NCBI GenBank assembly: GCA_000231825.2
Contig: AFXF02001505.1
Span: forward strand, 1-64,000
From: Tetrahymena elliotti 4EA
Taxonomy: Eukaryota > Ciliophora > Oligohymenophorea > Hymenostomatida > Tetrahymenidae
Reading direction: 5' to 3'
Length of the DNA stretch: 64,000 nucleotides
The notes under the pieces were generated by a model, which worked only from the letters and a program-made list of their open reading frames with translations, did not search any database and was not told the origin of the DNA. How positions within the stretch are numbered: the stretch's first letter is position 1; each line of letters opens with the position of its first letter. Below are positions 50,131 to 61,287 of this stretch, one piece after another. The translations under genes and the position numbers were made by a program.

Positions 50131-50706
50131 GATAACTTTATTGGTGTTATTATTTTCTAATAAAATTTACTAAATTATACCTTCTACCCTACTTAAAATC
50201 AATCAATCGATAATATTATATTAAATAGAAATTATTAATTCTGATTGAAAGTAATTAAATATTGTTAAACCCAATGATATTTATTAGAAAACTCATATCT
50301 TGATTTAAATAGCAAATTATTATTAAAAAATTTAATTCTAGCAATAACTCAACAAATTTTCCAGTTTTTAGTTTGTTTGAAATTAACATTACTAGTGGCT
50401 AGATAAATTAACCAGTTAATAATGTAAATTATGCTTTATATTAGTTTATTTAAATACTTTAAATAATATAATACCTTTATAAAAGCATTTCAGCTGATAT
50501 TACTTGTCAATATCAATTTTAGAAAATACTTTAGAATAAATTTTTAATTGATAGAACAGCTAATTTTTTATATGAAGAATATAGTTTATGCTTTATAAAT
50601 ATTAAATGGTTAAGTCTAAACTTTTTAAGTAATTTTTATTAGATTAAATGGAATGTAAATTTTATTTAAATATTTCAAAAACTGAAGCAAAAAGCTTGAA
50701 AAATAA
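50131..50706. other. Divergent intergenic region
   Basis: AT-rich spacer between divergent starts; no motif recognised. Confidence 0.45.
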
Positions 50707-51752
50707 ATGGAATTATGTAAATAAAAATTAGAGAGTAATAAGTAGATTTTTATATTTTTTAAAGAAGAAGAAGTAAATCAAGAAGCAAAATTATTAAAGG
50801 AATTATTGATTAACTAATAAATAAGGTATTAGATTATTATTAATTTTCTTCATAACATTTTAAAAATATTAAGTAAATATTTTTATCTATCCACAAACTC
50901 TATCATAAACTACCAAAATAAGTAGATAATCAGCGTCTATATAGAAGAAAAGAGTGGATATATTTCTATCAAAAGTTCAAATTATTTGCAGAAGGAACTG
51001 AACACCAATATAATGCATGCCGTTAAGTAAAGTTTTTAATTACCTCCAAAATTTTGCTTTTGATAAAATTACGAACTAATATATTTTAATAGAAATAATT
51101 TACATTAATTAAGAATCCAAAAGCTAAATTAAATGTGTTAACTAGAAACTCTGATGCCCAGAAATATTTATCTACCGAAACTGAAGAATAGGTAAAATAA
51201 CCATCCTTAACAACCAAAAAAAACTAGTCATTTTATACTATTTAATCGTAAACATTTTATAAGCAAATGAGACTAACTTTTATATATTTTTGAGTTATTG
51301 TAAAAAATATTATAAATTTAAATTAATGTACTTAAGTAAGCTAAAGTCCAAACCCAAACGAGTTTACTAAATAATTAATAATTTAATTTATTTTAAAGAG
51401 CGCAGTAAATTGACTTTAAATTTAGTGAACTAAACTGTATGATCAAATAAGATTTCGTTGCTTTCAATATCATTGAGTACATTTTTATCTAAACAGAAAA
51501 AGGTCCACCTTTTAAGGTATCATTTATAATTAAAATCTAGCAAAATTAAAGTTAGATAGTTTGTTTTTTTCAAAAATCTTAAATTTTTTTACAGAGTTAA
51601 GTTGGATGTTTATCAAAGAAATCAGAGCCAAAATACCAAAACATTTATTGCTTGGTAGTTTTTTAATTGAGCTAAACATTAATATACTATCTACTAAAAT
51701 GTTAGATCCTCTCGCTATCATAGCAAACACAGATGAAGACATTTAAGTTTGA
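50707..51752 (+). CDS. Five-exon orphan protein, 204 aa
   Basis: Exons 50707..50872, 50923..51026, 51114..51191, 51406..51516 and 51597..51752 sum to 615 nt with all phases closing. Introns are 50, 87, 214 and 80 nt. The protein is mostly helical and charged. It starts MELCKQKLESNKQIF, continues through RLYRRKEWIYFYQKFKLFAE and the acidic STETEEQ, then a hydrophobic stretch DFVAFNIIEYIFIQTEKGPP. It ends in a hydrophobic C-terminal third containing EIRAKIPKHLLLGSFLIEL. There is no signal peptide and no clear membrane helix. I do not recognise it. The consistent phase over four introns and low TGA density in only this frame support it; the start could lie upstream. Confidence 0.6.
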
Positions 51753-52651
51753 TCTTCAACTTATATTATTTAATATTTTTTATATTTTAAAGTTAATGAC
51801 TATTTAAATTAAATATCATTAACAAATAAATCAAATAATAGTTGTTTAAATTCAAAGCTAAATAAAATAAGCTAAAAAACTAATATAAAATGAAATAATA
51901 GCCAGAAAAATGTTTTTAATGATTGTAGTATTAGTATTAGACTAAAATTCCTTCTTTTCAGTAAAGGGATCATTTTAAAATCCAAAAATAAATTTAATTG
52001 AAAAAAGTTATGATAAAAAATTTGAAATTAATTGAAATGAAAATCTAATAAATTTAAAGAATTTTTAAATTAGATCTCTTAAATAAAAATAAAATCTTTT
52101 AAATAAGTTTTATTGTATTATGAATATTTGTATTGCTACTAATTTTTATACTTAAAAACTAAATCAAAAGAGTATTAATCTACCTTTTTTAATACATTTT
52201 TATTAAGTAATGTAATTATTTTAATCTTAGATTTTTTGCATTACTCAAATTTACATTTCTTTTAAAAATAAAAATTAAAAATTTTAATATACATTTATTT
52301 ATTTAAATAAAGTTTTTTATATAAACTATTTAAATTTTTTCTTCAAAATCAAAACGAAAATATTTTGATTATTTATTGATAAATACAAGAATAAATTTGT
52401 AAATATTTAGAGTAGTAAATTTACTAAATTATGCACTTAAAAAAATAATAGAAGAAAATCATTATTTTTAATATTAATTTGAGTGGATAATTCAATTAAA
52501 TTAATTTTCCTTTTATGTAAAATAATAAAACAATTTTGATTTGAATAAAATTTGACTATAAAAATTACAAAGATAGCTCATAAAAGTAGTTAAAGAATAT
52601 TTACAATATTGATTTTACTAAATTAAGTTAAAGAGAAGTGTTATAAAATTA
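51753..52651. other. Convergent intergenic region
   Basis: About 900 bp of AT-rich sequence; nothing seen. Confidence 0.5.
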
Positions 52652-55600
52652 TCATTTTTTAATCACACTCTAAGAATTTGTTCTTATCTTAAAATTAGAT
52701 TAAGACCTAGAAATAAATAGAGCTGAATTAGTTACTAGGTTATTATTTTTAATAATTTTTTAAGCTTCTTAGTTATTAGGATTAAAACTGTTAGACTTAG
52801 AATGTCTAATCTATTCGTTAGATTTTTTACTTTGCAACTAAAGAGGGGCAAGGACATTTTATGAATTATTATGTAATTAATTTGACCTGTCAGTTTAATG
52901 GAATGCTCTACTATTATTGGATATAAGAGAATTATTAGTGTTTAAATTTATTAAAGGAGAGTGAACTGATATTGCTCTTAAAGATGGATTTAAATGAGAT
53001 TTAGGATCAAGTTTCTACAAAATATCTTAGCCATTCTGTAAATGTGTTATTTTTTATTTTAATTTATCATCTCTATTAGCAAAAATAGACGATCCTTTAG
53101 GAGAAGTAGTCTTTGAAATAACTGAACCAATTTCTTATGATCTCAAACTATGTGTATAAAAATTATTATTCTTTAATAAAACTAACATAATAATTAATTA
53201 ACTTATTTACCTTTCTTTCAAACGAAATTATTTCTTTATGGTGTGCCATATGTCTAAGCTCTCAACTTACAATTTTATGTTTTTAAGGTCTTGTTATCTT
53301 TCCTAATTTGTATGATAATAAAGATAAATATTTGAAATAAAAATATTCTTATTCTTACATTAAAATTTTCATCTAGCATAACACAAAACTACTTAATGGA
53401 ATAGTATATTCCGTCTATTTATAATTTTTTGTTAAAGACTCCATTACAGCAAATATTTTCAAGAACGATATTCATATAATTTAGAACATTAAATTGAAAT
53501 AAGATACTGTAATAAACTTAAGATGTTCCATATTTAAAAAGTTCATTTATTATTTTGATAAATAAAGTCTAATATAGATTGTTAGTAGGATACTCAAAAA
53601 ACATAAGAACAAGTGCATGTAAACAAGGTATAGGTATTTATTTTATAAGTTTCTTCTTATTTTCAGGATCAATCTAAATTTGCAAGCATTGTAAAAACAA
53701 TTTTACAATATGATAAGTAGATGAAGACATCTTTTTCTCAATCTTTAAAAAAAAATATTTTAATGAGTTAAACTATGATTGAAATTTACTTGTATTGATT
53801 AAATTCTAATAGTTTATTAGTTTTTTTCTCTACTAATTGTGAAATTTAATATTATTTATTTTAATAGTAAGTTCCAGTTCTCATTAATAACTTCAATTAA
53901 ATATGGAACAAAATCCTTAAGCTAAGATGAGTGATCCCTATTAAAATATTTAAATATGTATTTATTTATCTAATCATTAGATAATCAATTTACAAAAGAG
54001 ACTAAAAGATACGATTAATTAGCTATCCTGCTAAAATTGAACTATTTGCATCTGTTTCAGATTATAGCTTTAGCTTTAATAAGAAATGCTTTAATATCAA
54101 ATCAAAGTTATACAATTTTTCTCCCAAGAGTGCTTTCAAATGTCTGATAGGAGTATCGAAAGTAAACATTCTAAATTATTTGTAATGTTAAGGATGATCT
54201 AACTAGTTAAATATTTCTTCAAATATGGATTATAATCCAGTTATGCAATTATATGAGAACTCTTCATTTTACATAAGATTTTCCATATTAAATGTTTTGC
54301 TTTTTGATAGAATGTCCATAGGAGTTTGTTCAAGCTTTCATTTTAATATGAATGTAAACTTATTTTGTTAATTCAATTATTTATTTACATGTTAAATGTT
54401 TTATGGGTACAAAAAGTTAAGCTTATCCTCCACTTAAATAACATCTTTATTGTATGCTTGAATTAATTTAAATTATAAATTTTGATCTAAAACAATTAAA
54501 TAAAATATACATAGCTCAGAAATATTAAATAGTCTTGCTAATGTTTTCTGATTCTGATCATTCTTTTTAACAGCTCCAAACTAATTTAGATAGAACAAAT
54601 TTTAAATAAGCTTGCTCCTCTTTAAATTAATTAATTATTTACATTTGTTGGAGTTTTTATTTAATCTTTGATGGTATCTTTAAAAAAATTTTATCCACTA
54701 CTTATAAATGAAGAAGAGGGTGAAAATACTATAAAATTCGGTAATCTGAGAGGTACTTATGTAGGTACATTCTTTTTTTTATTCTCAAAATTGATATTTG
54801 AAATTTATGCTGATTAAGCAGCTATATTAAAACTTGTTAATCTTCTCTATTCTGGTCTTACTAAAGATGAAGATTTTGAGTATTATGGTGTAAATACCCC
54901 TTACTATGAACCTAATGTTGATATCAATTTTTTTGAAAAAGCGTTTGGTAGGGACTTTTAAGCTTCTAATTTTTCCTGATTTGTTTCACCATAAACATCA
55001 GTAGCAGAATTTTTTTCTTTTGGAAATACCGAATAACTTGCTCTTTTTTAATTTTCCTTCTATTTTTAATTTTAATTTATTATTTTTTTAAATCTAAATA
55101 AAACAAATTTTTACTTAATTTTTCATTTATTACTTATCATTTTTATTGAAAGGAGTTTATTCATGGAAAGTTTCTTCTTCTATTTTAGATTCATCTTCTT
55201 TGATTATTTCTATTAATGTATTGCTTTCCAAAGACATAGATGAATGTTGGTTTATTTATGGCATAGAGCTTTTTGATGAAGTTTTATGTTAATCAGTTGG
55301 TAAATCTGATGTTAAATTATTAATAGCTCCTAAGTTTTTTAGCATCTTAATTTTACTTATAACAATCTAATTGCTCTTAAAATTTGTTTAGGATTTTCTT
55401 ACAGATAAAAATACTTATAATCCATCAATATCACACTTTGTTTATTTATATTTTGACTTTAAATAAAGTTGATGAAAATAAAATTAATTACTTATAAATC
55501 AAATGTATGTTCTGATAGATTTGTATAATTAGTAAACATATAATCTCTTGAAAGCATATCATTTGATTGAAATTATTTTTTTATTGGTGCTTTTTAAGCT

Positions 55601-58044
55601 AATTTTCTCAATCCTGGTAATTTGTAGGATTAAAATGCCTTGTTTAATAAAAAAATATTAAAAGTCTTATAAGCGAAATAAGTATTTACCTTTTATTGGA
55701 AATATTCCCCCATTTTATTAAATAGCATGATTTAACAAAGTTCAAAGTAAAATTGAGTTTCTGTCAAATAAAACCAAAGCTAATTTTATTATTATTTCAT
55801 TTAAGATTATCAAGAAAAGAAGTAAAATTACTTTTTCATTCATTTCTTTAGAAATATATGGATATTATCCTTATTAGAGAATAACATTCAGCAAAAAGTT
55901 GACAGCGTGACTTTACTCCATCATTTAGAGTACTTTAAATAATATATTATATTCAATCAAATAATAGAATACAAGCTCTGGCTCTTTTCCAATTAAATAT
56001 TCAATGTTTATAGCTATATGATTCATATTCATACAAGGCGTATCTCTTTTAAAACACTCATATAAATTATTGACTTTTATTTTTTTATAGAAATAAATTA
56101 AACTTAGAAAATAATAAAAAAGTTACAAAAGATATCTATGTATGAATTATTAATCCTTATTAGAGGTCTATAATTTTTTGGATCTGTTAGCATTATTGCT
56201 GTTCTGTATGAACGTAGATAATAAATAGCTTATTTTCTTAGTTGAGGATTATTAAACTCTTCATTACTTAAATAATTATTATTAAAATTATCATCATGAG
56301 ACTAGCTATTAGAGAAAGCATCTTATATTTTTCTCAAAGAGGGTTGGCTTTAATCATCGTTACCTTCAGTTTACATTTCATCTGTTACCTTTGTCCCATC
56401 TTTTGTTTTCTTCTTTTTTTGGATTTCATTTAAATCATTCTATGAGGCCCTTCTATAAAAATCAGATCGAAAAGTTGTTGGTTTAGGATAAAAATGGCTT
56501 TTTTAAATGATGTTAGAAAACCTCTATGTCCACTAAATAATTAGCAGATAATTAATTATTAAAATAAATATTTCAATTGAAAAAATGATTTTTACAATTC
56601 TAGAGCATGTATATAATGTTGGATTTATGAGAAAAGAAAGTAAAATTTCTAAATTTGAATCTATTTTAAAAAAGTCTATGCTTAATCTTGCCTCTGTTTC
56701 TCTTTTGATCTTGGATAGTTAAGCTACTTCATCGCTTGATAGCCAATCTTCTAGAAGATCTACAGCATCTTTTTCATCAGATTTTTTGTCAGATTCTCCT
56801 GTTTGAGAGTTTTATGATTAATTATTTTCATTATCATTCACTTCTTACTCATCCTTTAAGAAATAGAATTAATTAAATGGAAATAAATATAAAAGTTTAC
56901 ATCTTTTTCTAAATCATCATTAAAGTAGTCATCATTATGCTTAAGCACTTTGAATTTCTTACTCTTCAACAGTAATACTATTATTTTTTATGTAAGTTTT
57001 ATTATTTTTAATGAAGTAATATTAATCACTTTCTTCCACTTCCTGCATGATTATATGATTTTTTTTTAAGTAAATCCATTGGTTCTTAAAATAGTACAAA
57101 TCTTTACAAGCTTCAGATATTAAATCATCATAATCAGTATTGTCTAAGAATTGCTTGTAGAATTCACAAGCTAAATTTGCATACTTCTCTTAATCATCGT
57201 TTCTTTACTGTTTATATTTTTATTTTTTTAAAAACAATGAATTTTGTAATAAAATAAAAATAAATTTACAATTATCACTTAAATAATTTTTTTAACATAG
57301 ATTAAAACATATTTTTTGATAATTTTAATGTGAGTCTGTAGATATTTTGGTAAATTAAACTTAGAGAACATATTTATTCTTTGTCTTTTTTTTTATGCTT
57401 CCTAAGAAGAAATAAAATCATCATTTATTATCCCGCTTTCTATATTTTGTTATGATCTAAGAAAAATACAAAATTTTTCAATATTTTTATTTGTAAGTCA
57501 AGATTAATCAAAATTTACTCTTAATTTTATTAGTTATGATAAGAACTTATACCTGTTTTATCATTATTTTACATATAAGTTTCTCTTATTTCACTAATAT
57601 AATGAGTAGATGCAAACAACTGATCTATAAATTTTGGTTGATTCCCAAACTTTTCTATAAATGTATCAATGATCAGCTTTATCTTTAATAAATTTAGAAT
57701 CATAAAAACTTTATCTTGATCAAAAATATATTTAAATCTATTACAACAGGTTCAAATAGAGGGATATTCAAGAATAAATATTTTAAAATGTCTCTCTGTA
57801 ATAGCAAAAGATGATTTTATTTAGGAAAAGGAAGTATATCTGTTATCTTTTTTAATCCTTTTGAAACTAGTTGCATTCGTTTAGCCTCATCTTCTTGTAA
57901 AATCTAAAAAAAATTTAGATTATTATGTAGAAATTAATTTATAAAAAATGTAAAAAGATATTAAAATTCTAATTTAATCTGCAAAATGTAAGTTGTTTAA
58001 AGTCTTACTGCTTCTTCAAAAGCTTCTAAGAGGGGATAATCCAT
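52652..58044 (-). CDS. SAPS-domain protein (PP6 regulatory subunit-like), many exons
   Basis: A long minus-strand gene with many short introns; start ATG at 58044 and last TGA at 52652..52654. The first exons are 58009..58044, 57745..57903 and 57553..57682. Later junctions are only approximate. The opening PLLEAFEEA/ILQEDEAKR resembles the start of the SAPS domain. Further pieces fit its helical repeats: HIAINIEYLIGKEPELVFYY, QMMEQSHAVNFLLNVIL, DHSSQLKDFVPYLIEVINE and CLQIQIDPENKKKLIKQIP. SAPS proteins bind and target the PP6 (Sit4-type) phosphatase catalytic subunit. Ciliate-specific acidic and Ser/Gln-rich insertions (about 56300-57000 and 54770-55270) separate the repeats. The family call rests on scattered motif resemblance rather than one diagnostic site. 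A split into two genes is possible. Confidence 0.5.
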
Positions 58045-61000
58045 TTAGTGGCTTTATTGTATTTTTAATAGCTTTCTAGATGTATTTTAAATTCAAAGCA
58101 ATCAAACTGTTTATGAAACCTTTCAAACTTCTATCTATTTTTTCAAACAAAAAATCAAAGAAAGAAAATAAATCTAATTGTTAAACTCGAATAACAGCAA
58201 TATTTAATTAAATTTCTATTTATCATAACTAGGTGTATTAACATAATTAAGTATTATTCTACTTTCTAGTATTAATTTTATAGATTAATAAATTAGGAGT
58301 AATTTTAATTAAACTGAAATTCAATTCTTTCATCTATATTTATCTTTAACTAAAAAAAATTATCTTTTGGAGTTTGAAAATTATTTTGGGCACATTTCTT
58401 GAAATAAAGGTTTTTTAAATTTTGTTATTTTAAGAATTGTCCTATTTTTTGAGTAAATCAAAATAAAAGCTTTTTTGGAATTAAAATAATAAAAAAATGG
58501 TTTTATTAAGTAAAATAATAGATATTTTTATTTATTGAATTAACTTTTAGTAGATCATTTTCCTTATACTATCTATAATTATTAGCAATTATTTGATTTT
58601 AAGAAGTAAAAATATTTATTTATCCCAAATTCTATTCTGTGTGTGTTAATAATACTCATAAAATTTTTGAATGTAAATTATCGCCCTATCTATTTATTTC
58701 GTAATAAAACTTTTTTTCACAATATCTAAATTTAAATTAAGTTATATTAAATTTTAAATATGAAGCATCATATTTCTTAACAACATAAAATATTTTAGTT
58801 AATATTACTATGGCAAAATACTAAAAAAATTCCAAAATTTACACTTTGGAAAAAGAATAAAAATAAATTTGTTATTATAAAAGATGTGTTTGGCTTATCA
58901 AATATTTTATCTGTTGAAATAAAAGAAATATCTCAAAATAAATTTAAACATAATTAAAATATATTTCTTTAAAAAGTTTTAACTTTCTCTCTTAAAATTT
59001 CCAAATAACCCTTTTTTAAAGAACTTAACTAGAAAAATGATAATTTAAATATTTAGGCAACATAAATCAATAAAGTAATATGTTTTTCTTTCCTATTTTT
59101 AAACTGCTTACTAAAAGTCAATTCTTTTAGTACAGTTAAGATAAATTAAAAAAGAATTAAAATTAAAATTTTAACTTTATTATTTTCAAAATAAGTTAAG
59201 CCGATTTGTAAATAAATAATTGTTTTTACTTTTACTTTTTTACTGTTTACTTTAAAATACATTTGCTAATTTGAACATTCGGTATGGTGATAAATAATTT
59301 ATTAGATACTAGAATAAATTTTTTTAAAGGTTGATAATTAAGTAAGAATATCAAGGTAAAATTATTTTTTTTTTAAAGAATGTTAAAGCTGTTATTTATT
59401 TGAAATAAAGATTTTATTTTTAAATGAAAGGAATTTATAAGAAAACAATTATTTTTTAAGTTAAGCTAAAAATTTTGGTTATTATTTCATAATTTGTTAT
59501 TTGAATTATAAATCAATTAGAGTTTTTTAGATAACCTCAAATTTAAGAAGGGGGAAAAAAATATGAGTTCAGTTATTGAAATTTTAATAGTGTGCAAAAA
59601 ATTCAAAAGCTAATAAAAGAATTAGTTTTTAGTATGTAATTTGTCTAAAATCTTTAAAATCATAAATTAATTAAATCACAAAATACGCTCATCTAGACTT
59701 TTCAAGATATACCTCCAACTAAACTAATCTACTATAAAAGTTAAATAATTCTAAGGGATATATTATTTGCTTACTTAAAAAGAGTAAGCCGTAATTGTTC
59801 ATCATCTTTTTTAGGAAAAAGTCATTTTTTTTTTGTATTTATTGAAAATAAGGCAAATGCCTTCTAATTCTAGCCTGTAAATAAATTACATTTAATGAGT
59901 TGATAAAAAATTTAAGAGTCTAAAGATAATTATTTAAATAATTAAAGATATTTGTCTTAAGTATCTCAAAATGTATTGAAAGTAAATAATATTATCTATG
60001 ATTAGATTAATGTATAAGTAGAATTCAAAGAACTGCGTGGATTTTTTGGATTTGTTTGTTAAAGAGCTGGAGGATATTAAAATATTCTTTTTCAAAATTT
60101 CTACCGTTTTAGTTAATTATTTCTATGTTGTACCAAAATTTAAAAGTTTGAAAGAAATTCAAGACAAATAAAATTTATTTTTGATAAATGTAAAATGATT
60201 TGAAACAAAATTACATTTTAATTATTTGCTGAGCATAAATTGCTAGTATTTATAAATATTCGTAGTATTACATGTATGTTTTAATTAATTAAAATATCTA
60301 TTTTAAGGATTCTAGTTGCCTAATTTTAAGTATTATTCATTTTTATCAAATTAATTTATTTTTTTATTTTTAACAAAAGATAGGGTAGCAATTTTAATTT
60401 ATATTTAAAAGATAAAAATGATACCAATTTAAACTTAAACGAAAATTAGATAATGAAAAACAAACAGGAAAAAGTCATTCAAAAAATTAGTAAATAAATA
60501 GTCTATTCATTTAATCTTAAGAATAAAGAGTAATAGTAATTGATAAATAGTAAAGTGAATTAAATATAAAAGAAATTTAATAATGATGTTTTATGCAATT
60601 CTTCTTCCTCTTGCAGGGTCGAAGAATGATAAATATAAGGAAATAAATGATGTGTGCTTATGTATAGTACTTACTTATTCTTAAATAATTAATATTAAGG
60701 ATAGTAATAAAAATTGCAAAAAATAAATAAAGTAAGAAATTAAATAGATGCCCACCTTAAAGTTGCAAATGTTAAATGAAGCTGAAAAAAAAACAATAAT
60801 AATTAATAATAATAAGTAGGTAAGAAAGGGAATGAGCAATTAGACTAATAAAAGGAATTAGCTGAAAAGTGTGAAATTTCATGTTAATTTTAAAAGAATT
60901 TGAAGAGGGGTTAACTAAAAACTGATTATTAATTCAGAATGTAATAAGGTAAGCTTGATGAATTGAAAGTAGGCAAAAAAAAATAGAGTAAAAAAAGTAA

Positions 61001-61287
61001 AGAAAAAAATTACATTGAATATATTCTACATAAATTATTGACAAATAAGGTTTCTTGATATTTTTATAATTTTTTGATATATAAAACTCATAAGAATTAG
61101 TTAAAGATATAAAATAATCAAATCAAATTCAACTATATTGATTTAATTATTAAAATCTTTATAATTAATACATACATACATCTATCGATCGATCTATATA
61201 TCGAATCAATCAATCAAACAATCATACTGACTATTTCAGTTTGAAGTATCATCACTCATCAAGTTTGCAACTTTGCTTTTTATTAAG
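58045..61287. other. Long gene-free region
   Basis: About 3.2 kb. Two open stretches (about 59990-60190 and 60583-60903, plus strand) are no longer than chance in a genome with one stop codon. Tetranucleotide repeats occur at 61169-61216. Confidence 0.4.
61169..61216. repeat. Mixed tetranucleotide repeats (ATAC, ATCG, AATC)
   Basis: Short tandem ATAC, ATCG and AATC units lie 70-120 bp upstream of the kinase start codon, in its presumed 5' leader or promoter. Confidence 0.8.

Noticed and set aside
59990..60190. Open stretch with two competing frames
   Set aside because: No start, splice signals or recognisable motif; both frames stay open only because TGA is rare here.
60583..60903. 106-codon plus-strand frame starting MMFYAILLPLAG
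   Set aside because: One-stop genetic code makes such frames common; the sequence degenerates into Lys/Asn/Gln background after 40 codons.
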